DNA of 64,000 bases from an uncultured Clostridia bacterium (lineage in GTDB: Bacteria; Bacillota; Clostridia; Oscillospirales; Acutalibacteraceae). Position numbers and translations under genes: made by a program. The stretch lies in the NCBI GenBank assembly GCA_947632335.1, contig CANROX010000003.1, forward strand, positions 1 to 64,000, written 5' to 3'. Position 1 is the first letter of the stretch, and each line of letters opens with the position of its first letter. This document shows positions 1 to 9,424 of this stretch, piece by piece. A model generated the notes under the pieces. That model had not been told where the DNA came from. It did not search any database and saw nothing but the letters and a program-made list of their open reading frames with translations.

Positions 1-384
1 AAGAAACCACGATATTCCGGAAAAAGTACATTTAAGTCTTGGCTGTATGCAATCGGGCGAAATGTGGCGATTGATTTTGTAAGGCATAATTCCAAGCAGC
101 TTAACACTCCTATTGAAGATATGGAGAACTATTTAAGTGAGGAACAGAGTCTCGAAGAATCCTACATAAAAGAAGAAAGAAAAATCGCAATCCATAAAGC
201 ACTGTCTAAACTTTCTGTCGATTACAGAACAGTCCTTTGGCTTGTGTTCTTTGAAGGACTCACCAATAAAGAAACAGCAATCGTCTTAAAGAAAAACGAA
301 CGCCAAGTAAAGAATCTTCTATATCGGGCAAAGCAATCTTTGAAATCAAAACTTGAAAATGAGGGATTTGTTTATGAAGAATAG
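1..384 (+). CDS. RNA polymerase sigma-70/ECF family sigma factor, 5'-truncated by window edge
   Basis: Frame is open from base 1 (KKPRYSGKSTFKSWLYAIGRNVAIDFVR...), then sigma-4-like HTH ALSKLSVDYRTVLWLVFFEGLTNKETAIVLKKNERQVKNLLYRAKQSLKSKL. Confidence 0.85.
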   Translation, partial: KKPRYSGKSTFKSWLYAIGRNVAIDFVRHNSKQLNTPIEDMENYLSEEQSLEESYIKEERKIAIHKALSKLSVDYRTVLWLVFFEGLTNKETAIVLKKNERQVKNLLYRAKQSLKSKLENEGFVYEE

Positions 385-1333
385 TAATGAAATGTTTAAT
401 AGTTTGTTGGAACGCAGGGATCGGTATATTGCCGAGCAAAGGAGAAAGAGAAAGGCATTCATTCGCACAGCAACCCCTGTGTGCTGCCTGTGTCTTATTG
501 TACTGCTTGGTGTTGGCATCTGGCAATCCGGTTTATTGGGACAGCCTGATATTCCTATGGGTAGTTCGTCAGTTGATAATAGTCCTTCTTCCACGGCAAA
601 AGATGAATATGCGGTTTATACCGACTCCGTCAAGCTGCCAGAAAATACTTCGGGAGCAGCATTTGACATGATTGGTTGCCTTGTTTATAAGGGAAAAGTT
701 TATACACAATCGGCTGATGCAAATGGTATTGATAATTCTGCGATTGCCGAAAAATTAGTTGGCGAATATATCGGAGAAGCAAAAGGTACATTGGATGAGT
801 GGTCATCACAAGAGGAATGGGCAACAGAATTTGCCTCTACCTATTCTGGTTCCGTATATAAGGTCAACGGATACAGCGAGGATTTTCGCCTTTGTATTTA
901 TGAAAATTCCGGTGCAGAACGAAGATTACAGTTTTTAGACAATTACGATGGGATAGGTCTAAATATCGGAGCTGATCTATTTGAAAATCGCCTCCATATT
1001 ACAGGAAATGTGGAAAGTGTGACCTATTGCACACATTCCGATTGGAATGAGGGCATATCTTACTATCAGGATTTAGTTGGTATTACCGCAGAACAATTTG
1101 AACATTTTCTGACCGAGCTTTGCAAAAGTCCGTTTGAGCGAATCGATCATGAGAACAATACAGGCTTTTACGACGCTAAAACCCAAGGCCATTTATATCT
1201 GAACATGAAAGACGGAACCGTTATTGAGTTGAGATTGATTGAAGGCGGATATGTAGGCTGCCAAAACCTTGGTTGGATCTTCGTAAAAATGCCAGGTGAA
1301 CTTTTTGATTTAGTACTTGGAGCTTGTCAATAG
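353..1333 (+). CDS. Membrane protein, probable anti-sigma/sigma-associated partner
   Basis: Overlaps the sigma ORF end; one TM segment (FIRTATPVCCLCLIVLLGVGIW) followed by an extracellular domain. Confidence 0.55.
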   Translation: MKMRDLFMKNSNEMFNSLLERRDRYIAEQRRKRKAFIRTATPVCCLCLIVLLGVGIWQSGLLGQPDIPMGSSSVDNSPSSTAKDEYAVYTDSVKLPENTSGAAFDMIGCLVYKGKVYTQSADANGIDNSAIAEKLVGEYIGEAKGTLDEWSSQEEWATEFASTYSGSVYKVNGYSEDFRLCIYENSGAERRLQFLDNYDGIGLNIGADLFENRLHITGNVESVTYCTHSDWNEGISYYQDLVGITAEQFEHFLTELCKSPFERIDHENNTGFYDAKTQGHLYLNMKDGTVIELRLIEGGYVGCQNLGWIFVKMPGELFDLVLGACQ

Positions 1334-1550
1334 ACAGGTATAAAAATTTATGATTAGATAATCCCCAAATTCCAATTTATCAGGGAGTTGTAAACCGAAT
1401 GGAAGGGAACGGCAACGGAACTGCTGTGGGTGTTACAAGACGATTATAATACCCGCCCAGTACTGCTGCGAGGCTGCTCCGTAAATACAGTCCGAAATTA
1501 TTCGGAGAATACGGTATCAGGACTTGTTTTTCCCGCACCGGCCGAAAACG

Positions 1551-1585
1551 AAACTGACTCCGTTAGAAAAACGGAGTCAGTTTGT
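1551..1585 (+). terminator. Rho-independent terminator
   Basis: AAACTGACTCCGTT-agaa-AACGGAGTCAGTTT hairpin. Confidence 0.7.
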
Positions 1586-1730
1586 CGTTTAATATTTTTA
1601 TTTTTTTACCATACGGGTCTTTTTTTGCTGTCCCCACAATTTGGGGCAGTTCATTTTTGATACTCTCTTTTCTTTTGTATACAAATATGATACAATTAGA
1701 TAAATATAAAATTAGGCGGAGGAGATTTTA

Positions 1731-2360
1731 ATGAGCAGTAACTTAAATGTATTGATGATTAACGGAAGTCCGCGTGTGAACGGTAATACTACTATTGCCC
1801 TAAAAGAGATGGAAAAAGTCTTTTTAGAGAATCATATTGCAGTAGAAACAGTACAGGTGGGAAATAAGAATATCAGAGGTTGTATTGCTTGCGGGTTCTG
1901 CTTTGAAAAAGGAAAATGTATATTTGATGATATTGTAAACGAGCTTGCTCCAAAATTTGAAAAGGCGAATGGTCTTGTAGTTGCAAGTCCCGTATATTAT
2001 GCGTCCGCAAATGCAACGCTAATTGCCTGTCTGGACAGACTTTTTTACAGCACTCATTTTGACAAGACTATGAAGGTGGGTGCAAGTGTTGTTTGTGCAA
2101 GGCGGGGAGGATGCTCATCAACCTTTGATGAGCTGAATAAATATTTCACAATTGCCAATATGCCGATAGCATCCAGTCAGTACTGGAACAGTATTCACGG
2201 CAGAGAAAAGGGCCAGGCAGAGCTTGACGCTGAGGGAATGCAAACTATGAGGGTTTTGGCAAGAAATATGTCATTTCTGATAAAGAGCATAGAACTGGGT
2301 AAAGAACAGTTCGGATTGCCTGAAGAGGAAGAATGGACCCCAACGCACTTCATTAGATAA
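1731..2360 (+). CDS. Flavodoxin-like NAD(P)H-dependent FMN reductase family protein
   Basis: MINGSPRVNGNTTIALKEM...GCIACGFCFEKGKCIFDDI...VVASPVYY; SD GGAGGAG upstream. Confidence 0.85.
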   Translation: MSSNLNVLMINGSPRVNGNTTIALKEMEKVFLENHIAVETVQVGNKNIRGCIACGFCFEKGKCIFDDIVNELAPKFEKANGLVVASPVYYASANATLIACLDRLFYSTHFDKTMKVGASVVCARRGGCSSTFDELNKYFTIANMPIASSQYWNSIHGREKGQAELDAEGMQTMRVLARNMSFLIKSIELGKEQFGLPEEEEWTPTHFIR

Positions 2361-2617
2361 AAAATATTTTCTCGCTTGAAGTATGATATGATAAATTTGT
2401 TTTAAATCTATAGTGCAGATATCAAGGATTGGAAGAGTTAGTGTGAAAACTTATAAAATAAGAAATACTTAAGAGCTAATGTTTGATATTAAATTAACAG
2501 GGATCCTCAGAAATTAATTTACGAAAAATTTTAAAAGTTGACATAATTAATCTGTCAGTTTCTTTACATTTGCCGGAGCGCATGGCTGTCAGTAATGATG
2601 ACACCGATGAGTCACAG

Positions 2618-2646
2618 AGGCTGTAGATTTTTTCTACAGCCTTTTC
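2618..2646 (+). terminator. Rho-independent terminator
   Basis: AGGCTGTAGA-TTTTT-TCTACAGCCT then TTTC. Confidence 0.6.
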
Positions 2647-2787
2647 TTATACCGTTATGTAGGTGTGTCGTCAACAACTTATTGACATAGTTTAAGCCGG
2701 GAATATTTCAGAAGATTAATTGCAAAGCTGTGATAAATGCGGCGATAGCGCCGTACAGACCATAAATCAAACAAGGAGAAACATAGC

Positions 2788-2907
2788 ATGGAGTATGTAA
2801 AAATGAACAATGGCAAGGAATGTCCTGTAATTGGAATCGGAACCTATACGATTTCACCGGCAGATGGCGGAGATTGCCAAGCTAAACAAAGGTATTCGCT
2901 ACTATAA
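2788..2907 (+). pseudogene. 5' remnant of an aldo/keto reductase gene fused to unrelated sequence
   Basis: MEYVKMNNGKECPVIGIGTYTISPADGG matches AKR N-termini, then stops 11 codons later; a different frame from 2862 reads MAEIAKLNKGIRYYNRTDEQLSGFAAWQPEYEKE*. Confidence 0.5.
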
Positions 2908-3081
2908 CCGCACCGATGAGCAGCTTTCAGGATTTGCCGCATGGCAGCCAGAGTACGAAAAAGAATGACATACAAAGATAACGACGGCAAATCCACTTTC
3001 TTGACAGGACAGAAGAATATGACTTGGTTAATTGAATTGTAGTAAACATGTCGATTCAAAATTATCTCATAATAAAAATAT

Positions 3082-3115
3082 CGGGGATTACTGTAAGTAC
3101 TGGCAGTAATCCCCG
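3082..3115 (-). terminator. Terminator of the fructose PTS operon
   Basis: CGGGGATTACTG-N10-CAGTAATCCCCG, 12-bp stem directly after the ptsI stop. Confidence 0.8.
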
Positions 3116-3120
3116 AATTT

Positions 3121-4821
3121 TTATATAACGGTTTTCAGATATTCATATATATCCTGTTTTGTATCAAGGCTCATAACCTTTTCTGCAACTTCATCGGCCT
3201 TTTGTTTAGACCAATTAGAGATACATTTTCGCACTTTAAGCACAGAGGGGGCAGAAACGCTAAATTCACTAAGTCCGAAGGAAATAAGGAGAGGTATCAT
3301 CATCGGGTCGGCGGCTGCCTCACCACACATTCCTACAGGTATATTATTTTTCTTTCCGCATGCTATAGTTCTTTTTATCATTCTTAAAACGCTTGGCTGA
3401 AGTGCGGAATACAGATAAGACACATCACTGTTTCCTCTGTCGCAAGCCATTGTATAGCCTGTAAGGTCGTTTGTACCTATGCTGAAGAAGTCCGACTCCT
3501 TCGCAAGTACATCTGCAATTACACCTGCTGCGGCTGTTTCTACCATAATTCCGGTTTTAATATTTTCGTCAAAATCAATTTTTTCTGAACGGAGCTCCGA
3601 TTTAATTTCTTCAACAAGGGCCTTGCTTTCTCTAAGTTCCTCCACACAGGTGATGAGGGGAAACATTATACTGATATTTCCAAAAGCGCTGGCACGGAGT
3701 ATGGCACGAAGCTGGAGTTTAAATAACTCACGGTTTTTAAGGCAATATCTTATTGCACGAAATCCCATAAAAGGATTTTCTTCTTTGGCAAGACCAAGAT
3801 ACGGAATATCCTTATCTCCGCCAATGTCAAGGGTTCTTATAATAAGGGGTTTACCTTTTAAAATAAGAGCGGCCTTTTTGTATTCTTTAAACTGTTCTTC
3901 TTCTGATGGAACAGAGGTTTTGTCCATAAACAGAAATTCTGTTCTGAAAAGTCCAACCCCCTCACCGTCAAACTCCAGTGCCTGTGCTGCATCTTCAGGC
4001 TTTCCTATATTGCAAACAAGTTCAAACCGTTCTCCATCTCCTGATACGGTAATTTTACCTCTGAATTTTTCAAGCTCTCTGCGTTCCTGTAAAAGCTGTT
4101 TGCTTCTTGCAGTATAACTCTCAAGCTGTGCTTTATCGGGTGATGACAAAACATCTCCTTTATTTCCGTCAACTATAACAGTATCGCCGTTTTTAATTTG
4201 TTCCATAACACCGGGAACACTCATAACAGCAGGTATTTCCAAAACTTTTGCTAAAATCGCACTGTGAGATGTATTGCTGCCTGTTTCCGTTACTATGCCC
4301 ACAATATTTTCCTTATTAATTTCTGCAGTCATTGACGGAGTGAGTTCTTTTGCAACAAGTATGGTTTTTTTAGGTGCCTTACTGATTTTCACATCATTTA
4401 TGCCAAGCAAAATTTTTAGTACCTCTGCCTTTACATCACGGACATCGGCCGCTCTCTGTTTTGTTACCTCGTCATCAGTAGAGGAAAATATCGATATAAA
4501 TGTATCGCACATACTTTCAAATGCACTTTCGGCACATTGTCCCTTTGATATGAGCTTTTCAATCTCTCCTAAAAGGTAGGGGTCTTTTACTATGCTTATA
4601 TGACCTATCATTATTTCGGCTTCTTTTTCACCGGCAGATGCTTTAAGTGCCTCCGCCTGCTTTTTTGTGTTTTTGCAAAAAGTATCTACAGCCTCATTAA
4701 ATCTATTTATTTCCGCCTCTGTATTTTCTACAGCTTTAGGAGTATATTCAAGGGAATGTTCTTCAATGAGAAGTGCATTTCCTATCCCTATACCGTCTGA
4801 AACACCAATTCCTTTAAGCAT
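3121..4821 (-). CDS. ptsI: Phosphoenolpyruvate-protein phosphotransferase (PTS enzyme I)
   Basis: 566 aa; GSNTSHSAILAKVLEIPAV active-site His motif, EGVGLFRTEFLFM, PEP-utiliser C-domain. Confidence 0.95.
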   Translation of the reverse strand: MLKGIGVSDGIGIGNALLIEEHSLEYTPKAVENTEAEINRFNEAVDTFCKNTKKQAEALKASAGEKEAEIMIGHISIVKDPYLLGEIEKLISKGQCAESAFESMCDTFISIFSSTDDEVTKQRAADVRDVKAEVLKILLGINDVKISKAPKKTILVAKELTPSMTAEINKENIVGIVTETGSNTSHSAILAKVLEIPAVMSVPGVMEQIKNGDTVIVDGNKGDVLSSPDKAQLESYTARSKQLLQERRELEKFRGKITVSGDGERFELVCNIGKPEDAAQALEFDGEGVGLFRTEFLFMDKTSVPSEEEQFKEYKKAALILKGKPLIIRTLDIGGDKDIPYLGLAKEENPFMGFRAIRYCLKNRELFKLQLRAILRASAFGNISIMFPLITCVEELRESKALVEEIKSELRSEKIDFDENIKTGIMVETAAAGVIADVLAKESDFFSIGTNDLTGYTMACDRGNSDVSYLYSALQPSVLRMIKRTIACGKKNNIPVGMCGEAAADPMMIPLLISFGLSEFSVSAPSVLKVRKCISNWSKQKADEVAEKVMSLDTKQDIYEYLKTVI

Positions 4822-4884
4822 ATTATTTCACCTCGAATTTATTGAATTTATGGGACTGCCAAAAGACAGTCCCCGTATGTTTTA

Positions 4885-5148
4885 TTATTCTCCAAAACCG
4901 CTTTCAATAAGCTGCACACCTTGTGCAAGGGCCTCGTTCTCCTGATTACCGTCACATACAAGTTCTATTTCGCTGCCGCATTTCATACAAGCCACTATAA
5001 GGTTCAGTGTACTTTTTGCATCATAATTATTTCCCTTAAATTTTATTGTTACACTGCAAGGGTATTTTGCCATAGCTCCTGCAAAGACTGACGCAGGTCT
5101 CATATGAAAACCCTGTGCATTCAAAATTGTAAGACTTTTAGATACCAT
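4885..5148 (-). CDS. ptsH: Phosphocarrier protein HPr
   Basis: 87 aa; NAQGFHMRPASVFAGAM and KSTLNLIVA. Confidence 0.92.
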   Translation of the reverse strand: MVSKSLTILNAQGFHMRPASVFAGAMAKYPCSVTIKFKGNNYDAKSTLNLIVACMKCGSEIELVCDGNQENEALAQGVQLIESGFGE

Positions 5149-5182
5149 AATTATACTCCTTTATTTTTTGACATAAGTTATA

Positions 5183-7141
5183 CTATTTGTTTTCGGTTTT
5201 TTTAAGGAGTGCAAGCAGTAACATTCCTACCAGCGAACCTATAACCAGTGAAACAAAATACATAAGAGGATTGCCTATAGTGGCAATAACGAATATGCCG
5301 CCGTGGGGTGCCATAAGCGTACATCCGAACAGCCAAGATAATCCTCCTGCTACAGCGGCTCCTATTGCACATGAAGGAATGACTTTTAGGGGATAGGAAG
5401 CTGCATAAGGAATTGCGCCCTCTGTTATAAATGAAAGACCCATAATGTAATTTACAATACCGTTTTTCCGTTCATCGGCGCTCCACCTGTTTTTGAAGAA
5501 TGTTGTTGAAAGTGCAATAGCGATTGGTGGAACCATACCGCCAATCATTACAGACGCCATAATCTGCCAGCATACCTGCTGAACTGCAGGGTCTGTTGCA
5601 GAGGCAGCTGTTGTAAGCATACCTGTTCCAAATACATATGCGGCTTTGTTAAATGGACCGCCCATATCTATTGACATCATAGCGCCTAATATACATCCGA
5701 GAAGTACGCCTAAATTGTTTTCGCTAAGCCATGTAAGACCGTTATTAAGTCCTGTGTTTATAATACCCATAATTGGGTTTACGGCACACATCATAACTCC
5801 AACTATTCCAAGACCGGCAAGTGGATAAAGAAGAACAGGCTTTATACCTTCAAGGGCATTGGGAAGTTTATCACAGAGTCTTTCAAACAGTTTCATAATC
5901 CAACCTGCAAGAAAACCTGCCAGCAAAGCGCCTAAAAAGCCTGAAGGGATTGTTTTTGCCGCTGAAGGGTCTGTAAATGTCGCACCATTTGAAGCAAGCA
6001 GTCCTCCTACAATACCTACAAGTAAACCGGGGCGGTCAGCGATGGACATTGCTATAAATCCTGCCAGTATGGGCAGCATAAAGTTGAAAGCATAGCCGCC
6101 TATTGTTTTAAACCATGCAGCGGCAGGTGTAACTGTACCAAATGCGCTGTTGCCTGCGGCGTCAACCCCGCATGCTGTGTCAATAAGGAATGCTATTGCA
6201 ATAAATATACCACCTGCAACAACAAATGGAAGCATATGGGAAACACCGTTCATAAGGTGTTTGTAAAGTTTCCTGCCAAAACTGTCACCGTCATTTGATG
6301 ATGAAGATAATTCAGCTTTCTTATCGGAATGAAATATTGGAACTTCCTTATTTATTATTTTGTTTATAAGCTCTTCAGGTTTATGTATTCCGTCTGCAAC
6401 TTTTGTAGAGTAAACAGGTTTTCCGTCAAATCGTGCAGTTTCAACGCTTTTGTCTGCCGCTATAATAATACCGTCGCATTCTTCAATTTCTTTATCAGTC
6501 AGGACATTTTTTGCACCGCCGGAACCGTTGGTTTCAACCTTAATTGTTATGCCCATTTTTTCCCCTGCCTTTTCAAGGGCTTCGGCAGCCATATATGTGT
6601 GGGCAATACCTGTGGGGCAGGCAGTTACTGCGAGAACTCTGAACCCGTCTTTACTATCTTTATGAACTTTGTTTTCCTCCGGAAATTTTTCCGTTTCCTT
6701 TTCGTCGATTAATTTAAGAAACTCCCGGTCTGTTTTGGCAGATTTGAGCTTTGCAGTAAATTCTTCGTCCATAAGCATCTGCATAAGCCTTGCAAGAACT
6801 TCCAGGTGGACATCTCCGTCTTGTGTTGCCGCAATCATAAATATAAGTTGACAGGGTTTACCGTCGGGAGAATCGTAATCAACTCCGTCAGGTACAGTAA
6901 TTGCAGAAAGGGCAGGTGATTTTACAGCATCGCTTTTTGCATGGGGAATGGCCGTTCCCATACCAATAGCGGTAGTGCCCATTTCCTCTCTTTTCAGGAT
7001 ACCCTCCTTATATGCGGCTCTGTCTTTAAGATTACCGCTTTTGTCGTGGAGCGTTACCAGTTTCTCAATAACCGCGTTTTTGTCTTTTGCCGATACGCCG
7101 ATTTCAATGCTTTGTTTTTTGAGTAGATCTGTAATACGCAT
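5183..7141 (-). CDS. fruA: PTS fructose transporter subunit IIABC
   Basis: 652 aa; EIIA (GMGTAIPHAKSDAVKSPAL), EIIB (AVTACPTGIAHTYMAAEAL) and EIIC (LMNGVSHMLPFVVAGGIFIAIAF). Confidence 0.95.
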   Translation of the reverse strand: MRITDLLKKQSIEIGVSAKDKNAVIEKLVTLHDKSGNLKDRAAYKEGILKREEMGTTAIGMGTAIPHAKSDAVKSPALSAITVPDGVDYDSPDGKPCQLIFMIAATQDGDVHLEVLARLMQMLMDEEFTAKLKSAKTDREFLKLIDEKETEKFPEENKVHKDSKDGFRVLAVTACPTGIAHTYMAAEALEKAGEKMGITIKVETNGSGGAKNVLTDKEIEECDGIIIAADKSVETARFDGKPVYSTKVADGIHKPEELINKIINKEVPIFHSDKKAELSSSSNDGDSFGRKLYKHLMNGVSHMLPFVVAGGIFIAIAFLIDTACGVDAAGNSAFGTVTPAAAWFKTIGGYAFNFMLPILAGFIAMSIADRPGLLVGIVGGLLASNGATFTDPSAAKTIPSGFLGALLAGFLAGWIMKLFERLCDKLPNALEGIKPVLLYPLAGLGIVGVMMCAVNPIMGIINTGLNNGLTWLSENNLGVLLGCILGAMMSIDMGGPFNKAAYVFGTGMLTTAASATDPAVQQVCWQIMASVMIGGMVPPIAIALSTTFFKNRWSADERKNGIVNYIMGLSFITEGAIPYAASYPLKVIPSCAIGAAVAGGLSWLFGCTLMAPHGGIFVIATIGNPLMYFVSLVIGSLVGMLLLALLKKTENK

Positions 7142-7154
7142 AAATAATCCTCCT

Positions 7155-8066
7155 TTAATCTTTTTGCAGTTTATTTAAGATCTCATCAATTTTTTCTTTT
7201 GTTGCAAGTCCCTCTGAAAATGCTGTTGCATTTCCGCAGGCTGTACCAAGGGTAAGTGAATAGGAATATGATTTTGTCTTTTCATATCCTGCGATAAATC
7301 CGGCAACCATTGAATCTCCGGAGCCTACAGTATTAAGTACCTTTTCTTTAAGTACTCCGATTCTGTGTTTGTTTCCAAATTCATCAATCAGCATTGCCCC
7401 ATCTCCTCCAAGGGATACTATGACATTTTTTGCTCCCATACTCTGGAGCTTTCTTGCATATACCTCAATATCGTATTCATCAGTTATTTCTGTATGAAAT
7501 ATTTCGGATAACTCCTGTTTGTTGGGCTTTACCAAAAACGGTTTGTATTTAAGAGAGTTTACAAGAAGTTCTTTTGTTGCATCAATAACAATCCTAATGT
7601 TTTTTGGCTGTAATTTTTTAAGTATTATTTCGTATGCGTCACCGGAAAGGGTATTGGGAATACTTCCTGCTAGAACAAGTATATCTCCGTCTGTTATCAT
7701 ATCTAATTTTTCCAAAAGAAGGTCAAATTCCTCTTTGTCTATGTTGGGCCCCTGACAGTTTATTTCACTCTCCTCTGTAGATTTCAACTTAATATTAATT
7801 CTTGAAATGCCTTTTTTTAATTTTATAAAGTGGGACTTTATACCATTTGACTTAACTCCTTTTTCAATGGCGTCCCCCGTAAAGCCTGCGATAAATCCTA
7901 AAGCTGTATTGGGAATATTAAGCTGGGAAAGTATGTAGGAAACATTTATACCTTTTCCGCCTATATAATATTCTTCACTCGTTGTACGGTTTGTAATACC
8001 TTTTGTAAAGCTGTCAAGATGAACAACATAATCTATTGAAGGATTAAGCGTTACCGTGTAAATCAT
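7155..8066 (-). CDS. fruK: 1-phosphofructokinase (PfkB family)
   Basis: MIYTVTLNPSIDYVVHLD, GGKGINVSYIL, VGSGDSMVAGFIAG. Confidence 0.94.
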   Translation of the reverse strand: MIYTVTLNPSIDYVVHLDSFTKGITNRTTSEEYYIGGKGINVSYILSQLNIPNTALGFIAGFTGDAIEKGVKSNGIKSHFIKLKKGISRINIKLKSTEESEINCQGPNIDKEEFDLLLEKLDMITDGDILVLAGSIPNTLSGDAYEIILKKLQPKNIRIVIDATKELLVNSLKYKPFLVKPNKQELSEIFHTEITDEYDIEVYARKLQSMGAKNVIVSLGGDGAMLIDEFGNKHRIGVLKEKVLNTVGSGDSMVAGFIAGYEKTKSYSYSLTLGTACGNATAFSEGLATKEKIDEILNKLQKD

Positions 8067-8812
8067 GGCGATACCTCCCTTATTACAGTTTTTTCTGAAA
8101 ATCCATTATACATAAGCTTGTCTGTTATTATGCAACACCTTTCAAGTGGAGAAAATGTAACAGGATATACCTTTCTAAACTTACTGTTGTCGGCAAGTAT
8201 AAAAGAAATATAACTTTTTTCAATGGCCTTTTCTTTTATTAATGCCTCCTCAATATCTGGTGTTGAAAAACCTGCCCTTGTATCTATACCGTTAGTTCCC
8301 ATAAAAGCCTTTGTAAAGTTAAACTTTGCAAGATTTTTTATACTAGCGGCACCTATGACCGCTGCTGTGATAGGTTTTATTTTTCCCCCTATTATATATG
8401 CGTTAAAACCCTTAGAAAGAAGTTTTTGCCCATGAATAATACTGTTTGTAACAAAGGTTGCCTTTGTAGACTCTATATGGTCAATAAGTCTGGAGGTTGT
8501 TGTACCTGCGTCAATATAAATAAAATCATCGTCATTGATTAGGGTTGCTGCATACTTGGCTATATTTTCTTTTTCCTCTGACATTATTCTTTCACGGTCG
8601 GTTACTGTCTGCTCAATAATACCCTCATTGGGTCTTATTGAGGTAGCCCCGCCAAAAACCTTTTTAAGTTTACCGACCTTGTCCAAGGCAGTAAGGTCAC
8701 GGCGTATTGTGGATTCTGATGTATTCAGTAGCCTTGCAAATTCTGATACTGTTACAGCGTCCCGTTCATTTAATATTTCAATAATAGTTTGTTGTCTTTC
8801 TTGAGTGAGCAT
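8063..8812 (-). CDS. fruR: DeoR-family transcriptional regulator of the fructose operon
   Basis: MLTQERQQTIIEILNERDAVTVSEFARLLNTSESTIRRDLTALD; 4-nt overlap with fruK. Confidence 0.9.
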   Translation of the reverse strand: MLTQERQQTIIEILNERDAVTVSEFARLLNTSESTIRRDLTALDKVGKLKKVFGGATSIRPNEGIIEQTVTDRERIMSEEKENIAKYAATLINDDDFIYIDAGTTTSRLIDHIESTKATFVTNSIIHGQKLLSKGFNAYIIGGKIKPITAAVIGAASIKNLAKFNFTKAFMGTNGIDTRAGFSTPDIEEALIKEKAIEKSYISFILADNSKFRKVYPVTFSPLERCCIITDKLMYNGFSEKTVIREVSP

Positions 8813-9000
8813 ATTTAATCACCTCTTGATTAAATTATAGCACTAATTCAGTCAAAGTCAAGCAAAAATAATCAAAATAATTCAAAAATTATTATAAAAA
8901 CAAAAAATTTTTAGTTAATTTGTATTTATTGTCTATAAGATAAGTAAAAATTATTAAACTATGGCAAATTCCAAATATTTTTCCCCAAGTGTTATTGGGG

Positions 9001-9006
9001 TATAAT
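9001..9006 (+). promoter_or_regulatory. -10 box for the tRNA-like locus, preceded by inverted repeat CCCCAA-N6-TTGGGG (8983-9000)
   Basis: TATAAT 14 nt upstream of the tRNA-like fold; -35 region is weak. Confidence 0.45.
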
Positions 9007-9014
9007 GGGTTTAT

Positions 9015-9088
9015 ACTGGTGTAGCGCAGTTTAGTAGTGCGTATAAATAGGTCCTATTGAACCGCTGGTTTGACTCCGGTAATCGGTA
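9015..9088 (+). ncRNA. tRNA-like RNA (degenerate, tRNA-Pro-like; nominal anticodon AGG)
   Basis: 74 nt. Acceptor ACTGGTG/AATCGGT (6 of 7 pairs, with wobbles), D-arm GCGC-AGTTTAGTA-GTGC, T-arm GCTGG-TTTGACT-CCGGT. Standard tRNA spacing, but weak anticodon stem and no CCA. Confidence 0.6.
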
Positions 9089-9125
9089 GTCCTTATACGG
9101 CCGTTGCTATGTAGGGACTTTTTTA
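9088..9125 (+). terminator. Rho-independent terminator abutting the tRNA-like RNA
   Basis: AGTCCTTATA...TATGTAGGGACT, 10-bp stem with wobbles, followed by TTTTTT. Confidence 0.7.
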
Positions 9126-9360
9126 ATAAATTAAATCTTTTAGTATTTAACACAATAAATGAAAATGTGCAAATTCATTTTGTTTTAGTTGCATAAATAT
9201 AAACTGGAAAATTTGTATACTATTTATTTCCAAATGTGTTGATAAGTGTAGTTATAGTTGGTATAATGTAGATATAGGATATATACTTTATACTACGGGC
9301 AGAAAGGCAGTAATATAAAGGTTTATGTAAAAATATTCTATTATTAAATGTTTACTTTTA

Positions 9361-9385
9361 TAATAGTATACTTAGTATACTATTA
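9361..9385. promoter_or_regulatory. Perfect palindrome, candidate operator upstream of the Big2 protein
   Basis: TAATAGTATAC-TTA-GTATACTATTA, 11-bp arms. Confidence 0.55.
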
Positions 9386-9424
9386 CATAGTCGCTTAAAC
9401 AATTTTCGATAAGGAGGATTTATT

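Noticed and set aside
3479-4117. 212-aa plus-strand ORF
   Set aside because: Antisense of ptsI, Ser-rich shadow translation.
9015-9088. Functional standard tRNA-Pro
   Set aside because: Altered D- and T-loop invariants, weak anticodon stem, acceptor mismatch and no encoded CCA argue against a canonical tRNA.
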